A DNA stretch of 64,000 bases from Kiritimatiellia bacterium (GCA_017962605.1 JAGCUY010000217.1:1-64000), one strand, 5' to 3'. Positions 9,476 to 18,005 are shown, counted from the stretch's first letter. The notes: generated by a model from the letters alone, not told the origin. Program-made: numbers and translations.

Positions 9476-10804
9476 CTATTTCGCCGTCACCACCACGCGG
9501 AAGCCGTAGATGCGGCTGGAGGCGGAAACCTGCTCGTGGTTTCGGTCATACACGGTCACCTGGTTTTCCGCGAAGGCATAGTTGCCGCCTCGCAGGATGC
9601 GGCCCTCCGTGAAATAAGTTGGATTTGCAGGATCCGTGCGCGGATCAACAAACGAATATCCGGCTCCCGTGGGACGCCTGGTCCTGTAGCCGTCGCCGCA
9701 CCATTCGGCGACATTCCCGAGCATGTCATAGAGTCCCCAGTTGTTTGGCGCGTAGGATCCCACCTTGCCGGTTCCGGCGGCCGTGGAGATCGTGCCATCC
9801 TTGCTGTTCATGGTGAGACCCGTCACTCCGGTTGGCGAATTCGCGGTGCGGGCGTAGTTCTTTATGGTGCTGGACGTCACGCCCGTCCAGCCAAACTCGT
9901 AGTCCGTCCCGGCGCGGGCCGCGTATTCCCACTGGGATTCTGTCGGGAGGTCAATCCATGTCATGCCGGTGCGCGCGCGGAGATTGGCGATGAACGTCCC
10001 AGCCACGCAGTTTGTCCCGCTGGCCGGATCGCTGTCCAACCAGCCGGTCTCCCCGCGAATTGCCTGGAAGGACACTTGCTCAACGGAGCGGGTGGCCCGG
10101 TATGTCGTGTTGGAGTAGAAACTGGGCCATGTGCCCTGGACCTGATACCACTGCTGCTGCGTGCACTCGAAAATACCGATGTAGAACGGCCACGAGTGCG
10201 TGACCTCGTGCGACGCCCAAGCGGAATTCGGGGAACTCATATAGCCGTCGTAGCCCATCGTAAAGGTCCCGGCGGGGCAGCGGCGGAGCCACATCTCCGT
10301 GGTGCGGCAGGTGTCATCTGAAATGTCCGGCGCCTGAGTGGTGTAGCGCACCGGGTATTCGCCAGCGCCAGCGCTGGGACCGGCGGAGAGGTCGATTACC
10401 ATGTAAACGGGCGCGGTGTCGCCAAGGGGCGTCACGGTGACACGAGCGGAGAAGTTGGAGGTGACGAGGCCGGGATACTGCGCTTCAAGATCCCAGGTGA
10501 GGCGATGCACGCCGTCGCCAGATACGATTGGCTCCGTCAGTAGCGTCGTTGCGCCCACCTCGTCGCCCTCGATGCCAGGGAAACGAGCCGCCACATCAAC
10601 CTGGTAGAGTGTTCCGGCATCCGTGCCAGAGAGGGTGAAGTCGATATCGACCAGATTGTTCCAGGGCCAGCGCTGACGCGCAGTGATGTCCGAAACATCT
10701 AGCGCGGACGAGGCCGACACAGTGCCGATTGCACAGACTGCCGCGAGGGAGGCACGGCGGATGGAGAATCCGTGCGCGGATGTTGATGAATTCATGAACT
10801 TCAT
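9476..10804 (-). CDS. Exported formylglycine-generating-enzyme-fold (SUMF1) protein
   Basis: 442 residues. A signal peptide is followed by a short beta domain beginning RQRWPWNNLVDIDF, then a SUMF1/FGE-fold domain from about residue 170. Family marks are PAGTFTMG, a TESQWEYAARAG helix, the GLYDMLGNVAEWCGDGY signature and the closing RGGNYAF...GFRVVV strand. Canonical FGE converts a sulfatase Cys or Ser to formylglycine, but exported members often serve other or unknown roles, and no sulfatase lies nearby. ATG 10804 is preceded by GAAAGG. It heads the operon running to 3484. Its leader (10805-10905) can fold almost end to end into a hairpin. Confidence 0.8.
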   Translation of the reverse strand: MKFMNSSTSAHGFSIRRASLAAVCAIGTVSASSALDVSDITARQRWPWNNLVDIDFTLSGTDAGTLYQVDVAARFPGIEGDEVGATTLLTEPIVSGDGVHRLTWDLEAQYPGLVTSNFSARVTVTPLGDTAPVYMVIDLSAGPSAGAGEYPVRYTTQAPDISDDTCRTTEMWLRRCPAGTFTMGYDGYMSSPNSAWASHEVTHSWPFYIGIFECTQQQWYQVQGTWPSFYSNTTYRATRSVEQVSFQAIRGETGWLDSDPASGTNCVAGTFIANLRARTGMTWIDLPTESQWEYAARAGTDYEFGWTGVTSSTIKNYARTANSPTGVTGLTMNSKDGTISTAAGTGKVGSYAPNNWGLYDMLGNVAEWCGDGYRTRRPTGAGYSFVDPRTDPANPTYFTEGRILRGGNYAFAENQVTVYDRNHEQVSASSRIYGFRVVVTAK

Positions 10805-10823
10805 GGTGTTGCCTTTCGCATGG

Positions 10824-10908
10824 TTAATTATTTCGTTCGCTAGGGCTTTCGGCCCTTGCCGCGGCCCCGGCCACGGGACACAGCCCAAGCGAACAATAAT
10901 TATTTTAC
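10824..10908 (-). promoter_or_regulatory. Promoter and long inverted-repeat leader of the exported-protein operon
   Basis: A TAAAAT -10 at 10902-10907 places the TSS near 10895. The predicted leader starts with TTGTTCGCT (right arm 10888-10904 on the plus strand) and pairs with AGCGAACGAA near the start codon (10824-10841), enclosing a second hairpin with arms AGGGC/GCCCT at 10842-10856. Almost the whole leader could be double stranded, leaving the SD region beyond the hairpin open. Confidence 0.5.
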
Positions 10909-10957
10909 ACCACGCCCCAATGAAAGAGTGCGACTTTTTGAAACTATTTTTTCCAAC

Positions 10958-12079
10958 TCACGAACGCAGATATTCCGCGAAAAACGGATCCGCCAGACGA
11001 CAGCGGCCACTAATCTGCTCTATGTGCCCGTCCTCTATAAGCTTTTTCTTCGCGGAATTGACGGTGGATGACGCGCCAAGCGAATGCCGGCTTCTATAGC
11101 CATCGTCGAACTCCGTGGCGCTTTCCCGCGCAAGGGCTAGCAGAAGTTTCTTCTGCGCTGCTGAGAAGTTGAGCATTAGCTGCTCATACTGATCCCGGTT
11201 GAATCCAGCCAGTCGCGCGTATGCGGCATCGACATCCTCCGGCCCTGCCATTCTTCGCCCATCATCGTCAACCAGGCGAAATGTCTCGAAGGCAAGCTGC
11301 TGGACATAATAGGGGATGTTTTCGATTTTCGTGACGAGCCGACGCGCCGCCGGGGCGGAAATGGACAGCCCGCCGCTCTTGAAGCGCTTCGCCACGAACG
11401 CCGCGCTCTCCTCTTCCGGAGGCTTGTCAAGCAGCATCGTCAAGGCGGATTTGTAAAAAGGCCGGTTGTGGTCGGTGAACATTCGGCGGAGGATGTGGTA
11501 GCGACTTCCAAGAAACAGATACGACACGTCTCCATGCCTTTGGATGACAGAGCGCATGACCCCTTCGAAGCCGTCTTCTGGCAGTAAATCCTTAACCTCC
11601 TGAAATTCATCCAGCACCACGACAACGCGCCGTCCGGAAGCAAGTTTCTGCGGGAGGTCCAGCACTTCGGAAAGCTCCTCCTGCCCCATCGCGGCAGCCG
11701 CCGCGTCAAATGAGACCCCCGCCTCCCCGTTCGCGTCAATTGTCAGCTTGGGGCGCAATCTCTTGAAAAAGGATGCGACCTGCCCGACACCGAACCGCAC
11801 TGGCGCCAGCTTCCGGTAAATTTTCGTCGCGTAGGCGTTGATGAAAATGTCCAGTGTCGGCATCTTCACCATATCCAGTGACACGCATATCACGCCGGCC
11901 TTTTCCAGCGACGCCACCAGTTCCGCGACAAGCGAACTCTTCCCATAGCGCCTAGGCCCATATAGGACGACATTCGTCTGCCCGCTCAGGAAGCGCGAGC
12001 GCAAGTCCGCCAGCATTTCCCGTCGATCATAGAAATTCTCGCCCGTGGCCAGCTGAAGGTAATTGAAAGGATTTTTCAT
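10958..12079 (-). CDS. P-loop ATPase with C-terminal winged-helix region (archaeal-ATPase-like)
   Basis: 373 residues. The N-terminal YDRREMLADL segment and Walker A GPRRYGKSS (about residues 41-49) are typical of the AAA-like ATPases grouped with the archaeal ATPase and MNS2 families. VVVVLDEFQEV is Walker B and SRYH fits sensor 1. The C-terminal 100 residues (NFSAAQKKLLLAL... STVNSAKKKLIEDG) look like a winged helix. Such proteins are often orphan genes near mobile or stress loci and their role is unclear. A TGGTAGTAT extended -10 ends six bases before the ATG, so a leaderless mRNA is predicted. Nothing around it suggests a partner. Confidence 0.75.
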   Translation of the reverse strand: MKNPFNYLQLATGENFYDRREMLADLRSRFLSGQTNVVLYGPRRYGKSSLVAELVASLEKAGVICVSLDMVKMPTLDIFINAYATKIYRKLAPVRFGVGQVASFFKRLRPKLTIDANGEAGVSFDAAAAAMGQEELSEVLDLPQKLASGRRVVVVLDEFQEVKDLLPEDGFEGVMRSVIQRHGDVSYLFLGSRYHILRRMFTDHNRPFYKSALTMLLDKPPEEESAAFVAKRFKSGGLSISAPAARRLVTKIENIPYYVQQLAFETFRLVDDDGRRMAGPEDVDAAYARLAGFNRDQYEQLMLNFSAAQKKLLLALARESATEFDDGYRSRHSLGASSTVNSAKKKLIEDGHIEQISGRCRLADPFFAEYLRS

Positions 12080-12085
12080 GCAGAA

Positions 12086-12094
12086 ATACTACCA
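12086..12094 (-). promoter_or_regulatory. Extended -10 promoter of the P-loop ATPase gene
   Basis: TGGTAGTAT on the minus strand, six bases upstream of the ATG at 12079. This spacing would put transcription start at the start codon. Confidence 0.6.
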
Positions 12095-12167
12095 AAGTCC
12101 TCACGAAAAATCAAACGAGAACTGACGAAGAATTACGTTACTTAGAATTTCGTCAGCAGCGTGGCGG

Positions 12168-13331
12168 TCACAGTCGCGTCCGGCGCCATTCGCGCATGGA
12201 GACGTGGAAGCGGGAGAGGAAGAGCTTGCGCAGTTCGCCGTCCGTGCGGAAGCCGCAGAACGTGGCGATGGCGCCGATGGGGACGTCGCGCCTGGCCAGC
12301 AGTTCCAGGACCCGTTCGAGGCGGACCTGCAGAATTTCCTCAAGGACGCTATGCCCCATCGCTTCGCGGAAGCGCATCTCGAACAAATGACGGGAGCCAC
12401 TGAATCGCGAGGCCAGTTTCGCAGCGGTCAGGCCATCGCACGCCTTGGCGCGAATCGTCTCGACCGCCTTCAGTATGTATGGTTCGCGTCGCCCGCGCCC
12501 ACGCGTCGAAACGCGGCGCTCAACCAGCAACGGACCAAAGGTGAGGGTGCCTCCGCCAAGAGCCTTCGCGGCCAAATAGCCTGCAAGTTCATAGTCAATG
12601 CGGACGCTGGAAGTCAGCAATTCGCGATTCTGTTCCGGAGGGCTGACCACATTGTCGGCGCCAACGAGGGTGGCGGCGTATGGGAGCGAACGCCAGACAG
12701 ATTTGAACGCTCGTGAAACCTCATACGCGGTAACATCGTTGACCGCGAAGACTGCGCTGCGTGGCGGGAGCGCCGCAGCCCATTTGGCCAGCCGCACCTC
12801 CCGGGCCTCCAGCGTCTCTCCGTTCCGGGCGGGAAACGTCGCGCACGACACTCCGGCCTCCTGGCAACACGCGCGAAATGCCGCGACGCGGTCGCGCGAC
12901 CACTGGCATGGCTTGCGGTATCCAACCGCCGCGTATGCTTGCGGAAGCCCAAGGGATAGTTCGCGGAAGGCCATCTGCGCCACGGCTGCGTTGTCGCAGA
13001 CCACGGATGCCACACTGCGCCAAGGGAGTCGCTGCGGCGGGTCAAGATAGACAACAGGGGTCTTGCCGAAAAGGCGAGGCGGGAGACTGCGGATGTCAAA
13101 GCGCGCAGAGCATTCGGCGATGCAGCCCGCCACACGGACACGGGCGAGAAGTTCCGGCAAAGTCTCCGGCTCTAAGCGCTCCATCGTCGCAACCCGGAAT
13201 CCATGCTGCTTGGCGAAACGTCGGACGCCAGCCAGTTCCCGCCGGTACTTCTCCTCCCCTGCGTGGAAGTCGAGGCAGAGGATCGTTCCAGCGGACCGGC
13301 CGTCCTGATGGCTATTTCGCGCCCTGTCCAT
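12168..13331 (-). CDS. AraC-family regulator with XylR/LacI-type sensor domain
   Basis: 387 residues. The N-terminal 270 residues resemble a periplasmic-binding-protein (LacI/XylR-type) ligand domain (VATMERLEPETLPELLARVRVAGCIAE...). The C-terminal 100 residues form an AraC double helix-turn-helix ending in CGFRTDGELRKLFLSRFHVS. This architecture matches the XylR class of sugar-responsive activators. ATG 13331 (MDRARNS) lies seven bases after TGCTATAAT, so the transcript is predicted to be leaderless; an ATG further upstream would be inside or above the promoter. It is divergent from the nitrilase-GDPD gene 90 bp away, the obvious candidate target. The ligand is unknown. Confidence 0.85.
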   Translation of the reverse strand: MDRARNSHQDGRSAGTILCLDFHAGEEKYRRELAGVRRFAKQHGFRVATMERLEPETLPELLARVRVAGCIAECSARFDIRSLPPRLFGKTPVVYLDPPQRLPWRSVASVVCDNAAVAQMAFRELSLGLPQAYAAVGYRKPCQWSRDRVAAFRACCQEAGVSCATFPARNGETLEAREVRLAKWAAALPPRSAVFAVNDVTAYEVSRAFKSVWRSLPYAATLVGADNVVSPPEQNRELLTSSVRIDYELAGYLAAKALGGGTLTFGPLLVERRVSTRGRGRREPYILKAVETIRAKACDGLTAAKLASRFSGSRHLFEMRFREAMGHSVLEEILQVRLERVLELLARRDVPIGAIATFCGFRTDGELRKLFLSRFHVSMREWRRTRL

Positions 13332-13338
13332 GCAACCC

Positions 13339-13347
13339 ATTATAGCA
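13339..13347 (-). promoter_or_regulatory. Extended -10 promoter of the AraC-type regulator
   Basis: TGCTATAAT on the minus strand, ending seven bases before the ATG at 13331. Its surrounding 23 bases match the der promoter exactly, including the first bases of the coding sequence. Confidence 0.7.
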
Positions 13348-13401
13348 CATCGATGCGGCGACCCCGGCGGTTTTGCCAGCATGGATTCCTTCCCGCCATT
13401 G

Positions 13402-13410
13402 TGCTACCAT
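13402..13410 (+). promoter_or_regulatory. Extended -10 promoter of the nitrilase-GDPD gene
   Basis: TGCTACCAT on the plus strand, ten bases before the ATG at 13421, giving a leader of about three bases. It faces the regulator promoter 55 bp away. Confidence 0.55.
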
Positions 13411-13420
13411 AGATGCTGCC

Positions 13421-15052
13421 ATGAAAGCACGCATCATCCAATACCGCTTCGGCCCGGAGCCATCCGACCTCGACGCCAATTTCCAATGGATTCTCAATGA
13501 GCTCGACGCCTGCGACGACTCGCTTGACGTCATTGTCCTGCCTGAGGGCTGCGACGCGCCGGCACCGGATGCCCCTCCGGCGCCAGGTTCATCCGCCGCT
13601 TCGGCGGCTAGCCACGCGGGCTCGCGCGAAAAGCCCCTTCTTGCGGCTGTCGCCGCGACGGCGCGGCGCTGCCATGCCGCCGTATTCGTGAACTCCTATG
13701 CCGAAACCCCTACCGGCACACGCAACCGCACTTTCGCCTACGGCCCCGACGGCGAGTTTGCCGGCTTCTACGACAAGCAGAACCTCACACCGGGCGAGCA
13801 CAAGAAGCTCGACGACTCCTACACGCGTGAACCGTCGGCGCCGACTGTCATCAACATTGGCGGCGTCCGCTACGCCTTCCTTACCTGCTACGACTTCTAT
13901 TTCGTCGAGCAATGGGCCGCCCTGGCGCGCGTGCAGCCGGATGTCATCATCGGCTGCTCGCGCCAGCGCACCGACACCCACGAGGCGCTGTCCTTCCAGA
14001 ACCGCACCTGCGCCTACGCAACCGGCGCCTACCTCCTGCGCGCCAGCGTGAGCATGGGCGCGGACAGCCCCACCGGCGGCTGCTCTTGCGCCATCGCGCC
14101 CGACGGCAAAGTCCTCGGCGAATTCACAAACGAGGTCGGCCACTTCGACGTCGAGTTCGACCCGCACGCCAAGTATCTCAAAAAGGCCGGCTATGTCGGC
14201 AACATCGTATCCACGCACCCCGAATACGTGGAGCGCGGACGGCGTCCATGCAAATACCGCCCGGGCGGCAGCGCCATCGCGCCCTTCTTCGCAGAGCTGC
14301 CCGCGAAGCGCCTCTGCGCCCACCGAGGGCTACACGGAGCGGCCATCCCCGAAAACAGCCTCCCTTCGCTTGCCGCCGCCACGGCGCTCGGCGCTTCGGA
14401 AATCGAGTTCGACCTCTGGCCAACCGCCGACGGCATTCCCGTCTCGCTCCACGACAACACGCTGGAGCGCGTCAGCGACGGCAATGGCAACATCCGCGAA
14501 AAGACATTCGCGCAACTGGCCGGCATCGATTTCGGCAACAAGGCCGACCCCTGCATGGGCGGACTCGGCGTCCTGACCTTCAAGGCGCTGATGGACAAGC
14601 TCGCCTGCCATGCGTCGATGAACATCCACATCAAGGGGCGCGGGGCCAAGGACGGCGATTGGAGCGATGAGGCACTGGCATCCGTCGTCCGCGAAATCGA
14701 CGACCACGACGCACGCCGCCACGTCTATTTCATGACCAGCGACGGCGACCTCCAGCAACGCCTTGCAGCAATTGCGCCCGACATCCCCCGCTGCATGGGC
14801 AACGACAGCCTTCAAAACCTGAACCGCCCCGACATCGTGGACTACGCCATCAAATACAATTGCCAGATGGTGCAGCTATTCAAGCCATACTTCACGCAAT
14901 CGACCATCGACAGGGCGCGTGAGGCCGGCATGCGGATAAACGTTTTCTGGAGCGACGACCCTGAGGAGGCGAAGCGCTTCCTCGAAATGGGCGCGGACAC
15001 CATCCTCACCAACAGCTGGCTAAAGCTCCACAAGGCGCTCGCCATGAACTAG
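13421..15052 (+). CDS. Carbon-nitrogen hydrolase fused to glycerophosphodiester phosphodiesterase
   Basis: 543 residues with two catalytic domains. Residues about 1-290 are a nitrilase-superfamily amidase: catalytic Glu in VIVLPEGCD, Lys in GEHKKLDD and Cys in FLTCYDFYF. Residues about 305-540 are a GDPD: HRG near residue 310, PENSLPS, EIEFDLW and HDNTLERVSDG, the metal-binding and catalytic set. A low-complexity Pro/Ala/Ser insert with a CCGCCG/CGGCGG palindrome follows the catalytic Glu. The two activities in one chain suggest a substrate with both an amide and a glycerophosphodiester, for example an N-acyl glycerophosphoethanolamine; this is inference. I chose ATG 13421 because the promoter overlaps the upstream in-frame start. 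No signal peptide is seen, so it should be cytoplasmic. Confidence 0.85.
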   Translation: MKARIIQYRFGPEPSDLDANFQWILNELDACDDSLDVIVLPEGCDAPAPDAPPAPGSSAASAASHAGSREKPLLAAVAATARRCHAAVFVNSYAETPTGTRNRTFAYGPDGEFAGFYDKQNLTPGEHKKLDDSYTREPSAPTVINIGGVRYAFLTCYDFYFVEQWAALARVQPDVIIGCSRQRTDTHEALSFQNRTCAYATGAYLLRASVSMGADSPTGGCSCAIAPDGKVLGEFTNEVGHFDVEFDPHAKYLKKAGYVGNIVSTHPEYVERGRRPCKYRPGGSAIAPFFAELPAKRLCAHRGLHGAAIPENSLPSLAAATALGASEIEFDLWPTADGIPVSLHDNTLERVSDGNGNIREKTFAQLAGIDFGNKADPCMGGLGVLTFKALMDKLACHASMNIHIKGRGAKDGDWSDEALASVVREIDDHDARRHVYFMTSDGDLQQRLAAIAPDIPRCMGNDSLQNLNRPDIVDYAIKYNCQMVQLFKPYFTQSTIDRAREAGMRINVFWSDDPEEAKRFLEMGADTILTNSWLKLHKALAMN

Positions 15053-15062
15053 GGCCGGCGAC

Positions 15063-16658
15063 CTACTTCAGCCGCCATATCCTGAGCGGCGTGTGCTCCT
15101 GCCCGAAATCCGGGACAATGCAATCCAGCACGTAGCGCTCCGCCAGCGCGGCATCGATGACCGCTCGTTCCGCGTCGTTCTTCTTCAGTTCAGGCGCCGA
15201 CATCGAAAAGGCGTAGTCCGACAGCGCAACCAATTGATAGCGCCCGCTTCGAATCGCCTCAAGCGCCAGGTTCCTGTTCAGCACGTGGAAGCGGCGCGCC
15301 TCGTCGTCGGACAAGTCGGCAAAATAGCCAAAGGGCCCCATCTCAAACCCCGGCGGCACGCTGCGTCCAGAGTCAACGGCCAGATAGGCGTCCTGCGTGA
15401 GAAGCGGCTCGCCAGGAGGGAACATCACATCCACATTCCGCGCCGTCAAATGCATGGCCCAGACATCGGGCTTCGCCTTCTTCTCAACCCAGAAGCGATC
15501 CTTGCGCAGGACAAGCCACGACTCGTTCATCGGCGACGTGAAGGCGAACAGCGCCGCAGCGACGGCGAAGGCAAACAGCAGCGGCCCCTGGCGCGACTCG
15601 TCGGCTGCAGACCAGAACAGCGCCGACGCGGCAATGGCTGCCAGCGGCATGATGGGGGTCTGGTAGTCGTCGTAGGGGAACGGTGCTGACACATGGACAA
15701 GGAAGGCCGCCGCGAAGGCGGCAAGGGCCATCCAGCAGAAGCCGCGAAGGCAACCCTGACTCGCGGGCCCTTCATCCTGACTCACGGGCTCCGCCCCGCG
15801 TACACATTCTCCCCCTCCCCGTGCAATCGCAATAATTCCAAGCATCACCAATGGCATGTAGTTCCGCGCGAGCCTGGAGACCGACCCCAGCGGCAGCGAC
15901 AATCCGCCGCCGGCGCGGCCGCCGTGGAAGAAATTGGCGAAGGCGAATGCCTCCCAATCAGCCATAACGAAAGGCAGAAGCCCCGCAGCGAGGCCAAGCG
16001 CGCCGCCTATTCCAAACCAAAGCCAAAGCCCCGGATGACGCCGCCGCACAGCCAGCAGCCACAGGCCAATGACCGGAAGCATCGCGCCCAGGGAAAGGCG
16101 CGTCGCCGCAGCCAGGGCCAGCAACGCACCTCCAGCAACGCCGCACGCCACCACAATTGCGCGCCTGCTAGCAGTCCATGCGCAAGCCAAAGCAAGGGCG
16201 CCGCCGGAGACGAACAGCGAGGCCAACGCGTATGTCTTGGGGATAACCGTGAAGTAGGAATGCGCCACGTTGCACTGGAGAAGCAGGAAAACCGTAGCTC
16301 CGGCGACCAGGCGCCTCCCCTGCCCCGCAAGGCGCGCCGCCGCCAGCGACGCCAGCACCGATGCCAGCAGGCCGAACTGCGCCGTCAGCATGCGCCCGCC
16401 AAGAACGCCAATGTGCGACCATTGCGAGACCAGCGCTCCGTAAACGGCCGGCATCATAGGCGCCTGCGTGAAGAAGAAGTCGCGATAGGGCCGCGCCCCG
16501 GCGGCGAAGTTCCTCGCCGCGAGCAGATACCACCCCTCGTCCAGGTTCAGCGGGCCGAGGACGGTGTTCGCCACAATTAGAGCCAATGCCAGAAGCACCG
16601 CCAGCACCACGGCGGCGGACAGCCAGAGGTTTTTTATTTTTGCGGCATCAACCTTCAT
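15063..16658 (-). CDS. GT-C-fold membrane glycosyltransferase (family 39-like)
   Basis: 531 residues with about ten predicted membrane helices through residue 370 and a soluble C-terminal part of about 140 residues. The first extracytoplasmic loop has NLDEGWYLLAARNFAAG followed by PYRDFFFTQAP, the acidic Asp-Glu motif of GT-C polyprenyl-phosphate-sugar-dependent transferases. It probably adds a sugar from a lipid-linked donor to a cell-surface acceptor on the periplasmic side. A Ser/Gln/Glu-rich insert lies near residue 295. The start at 16658 (MKVDAAK) is chosen over a GTG two codons earlier. A long AT-rich repeat (16664-16845) lies immediately upstream. Confidence 0.78.
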   Translation of the reverse strand: MKVDAAKIKNLWLSAAVVLAVLLALALIVANTVLGPLNLDEGWYLLAARNFAAGARPYRDFFFTQAPMMPAVYGALVSQWSHIGVLGGRMLTAQFGLLASVLASLAAARLAGQGRRLVAGATVFLLLQCNVAHSYFTVIPKTYALASLFVSGGALALACAWTASRRAIVVACGVAGGALLALAAATRLSLGAMLPVIGLWLLAVRRRHPGLWLWFGIGGALGLAAGLLPFVMADWEAFAFANFFHGGRAGGGLSLPLGSVSRLARNYMPLVMLGIIAIARGGGECVRGAEPVSQDEGPASQGCLRGFCWMALAAFAAAFLVHVSAPFPYDDYQTPIMPLAAIAASALFWSAADESRQGPLLFAFAVAAALFAFTSPMNESWLVLRKDRFWVEKKAKPDVWAMHLTARNVDVMFPPGEPLLTQDAYLAVDSGRSVPPGFEMGPFGYFADLSDDEARRFHVLNRNLALEAIRSGRYQLVALSDYAFSMSAPELKKNDAERAVIDAALAERYVLDCIVPDFGQEHTPLRIWRLK

Positions 16659-16663
16659 CACCA

Positions 16664-16845
16664 ATTCCTATTCCCAAATCCCAATTCTCAAATCTTAAAT
16701 ATCAAATATAAAATCTTAAATCTCAAATTCAAAATTCTTAGATTTCAAATCTCAAATCCCTTTTCCTCTTCTCAAATTTCAAATTTCAAATACCCAATCT
16801 CAAATCTCAAATCTTAAATCCCAGATTCCCATTTCCAGTCTTCAA
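16664..16845. repeat. AT-rich degenerate heptamer repeat (TCAAATC-like)
   Basis: About 180 bases built from variants of TCAAATC, TTAAATC and TCAAATT on the plus strand, with no internal coding potential. It separates the 98-residue gene from the GT-C gene and ends abruptly at both coding sequences. Confidence 0.85.
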
Positions 16846-17138
16846 ATGCGCACCAGCCGGAAGACAATCCAGAAAGCCGCAAGCCCCAGAAGCCACGCAA
16901 CAACCACGCCCTTCCTGTCCGGAACGACCGCGCGCTCCTTCTCCTCCTCAACATCGGCCCGGATTACACCCATCCGCAAGAAGTGGTGAAGCTTCGCGTC
17001 ATCCAAATCGGATCTCAGTTTGTCCGGGCCGTGGTCGTCGCGCACGTCCAGGCGCCAGTCCATCTTGTGGCCGTCAAAGTGCCAGAGCCAATTCCCATGC
17101 CCCTTCGAGTGTTCGGGCCTGCTTTCAAACTCCGACAT
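16842..17138 (-). CDS. Small tail-anchored membrane protein, unknown
   Basis: 98 residues: a hydrophilic His/Asp/Lys-rich N-terminal 75 residues and one C-terminal membrane helix (GVVVAWLLGLAAFWIVFRLVRI), giving a tail-anchored topology. No family recognised. It starts 37 bp downstream of the LysM lipoprotein gene on the same strand and may be cotranscribed with it. Confidence 0.6.
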   Translation of the reverse strand: MSEFESRPEHSKGHGNWLWHFDGHKMDWRLDVRDDHGPDKLRSDLDDAKLHHFLRMGVIRADVEEEKERAVVPDRKGVVVAWLLGLAAFWIVFRLVRI

Positions 17139-17174
17139 AACCTTAGACCTTGCGACCTGCGACTTTGGATTTAA

Positions 17175-18005
17175 TTAAGGAATGATGAGCACATCCCCAG
17201 GCTTTACCCTGTCGCCGTTCTTCACCTTGTCGGGGTTCGCATCGCGAATTCGCGGCCACTGTGTCCTGTCGCCATAGACATATTCGGCGATTACAGAAAT
17301 GCTGTCGCCCTTGCGGACTTCGTATGTCTGCAGGACTTTCTCTTTCCCGTCCGTGTCCGTAATGGTAACCGAATCCAGCTTCCCGGCATTGACGCCATCC
17401 GTGGGCGAGGACTGTATTCGCTTGATCCAAAGCAGCTGGTTGTCGATCTTGTTGTTCAAACGAACAATCTCCGCGCGCAATGTGGCATTGGACTCCGCAA
17501 GCGTCTCGTTCTGCGCTGACAGTTTCGCCACCTTGTTGTCGAGTTCCGCGTAGTTCTTCCTGATGCGGACGCCCTCGCTGTCCTCGCTGTCGGCAATCGC
17601 GCGGACATACTGCGCGGAGAGCAACTGCCCGACTTTCTCAATGCGGTTTGAGACTATCGTGAAGTCTCGCGTGGCCCCCTTCCCATTGGAATTCATCCCG
17701 GCTGTTTCAATGTAGCGGCGATAGTGGTAGATGGCGGCGAGGTAGTCGCGCCTGTATTCATGCAGGAGCAGCGCCAACTGCAGATGCGCCAGCGGCGCCG
17801 ACTTGTAGGCGTCGATCGTATCCTGGTAAAGCTTGATGGCGCGGTCGTATTCCCCCAGGCGCTCGGCGGCAATCGCCTCCTGCATCTCGCGGGACGACGC
17901 GGCATCCCCGTCTTTTGCGCGCCCATCCTGGCGCGCGCATCCCGCCGCCACCATCAATAGGCAAATGTTCGCTAAAACAATCTTCGTTGAAATCATCTTC
18001 ATCAT
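17175..18005 (-). CDS. LysM-domain lipoprotein with TPR-like and coiled-coil regions
   Basis: 276 residues. The signal peptide has a lipobox (VAAGC, Cys near residue 23). Residues about 35-110 are helical and TPR-like (AAERLGEYDRAIKLYQDTIDAYK). Residues about 150-200 are a coiled coil, and the last 50 are a LysM domain (YEVRKGDSISVIAEYVYGD...GDVLIIP) that binds peptidoglycan. It probably links the outer or inner membrane to the cell wall. I chose ATG 18005 because an upstream extension would run into the tRNA gene at 18031-18107. The tRNA lies immediately upstream on the same strand, so readthrough from the tRNA promoter is possible. Confidence 0.82.
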   Translation of the reverse strand: MMKMISTKIVLANICLLMVAAGCARQDGRAKDGDAASSREMQEAIAAERLGEYDRAIKLYQDTIDAYKSAPLAHLQLALLLHEYRRDYLAAIYHYRRYIETAGMNSNGKGATRDFTIVSNRIEKVGQLLSAQYVRAIADSEDSEGVRIRKNYAELDNKVAKLSAQNETLAESNATLRAEIVRLNNKIDNQLLWIKRIQSSPTDGVNAGKLDSVTITDTDGKEKVLQTYEVRKGDSISVIAEYVYGDRTQWPRIRDANPDKVKNGDRVKPGDVLIIP

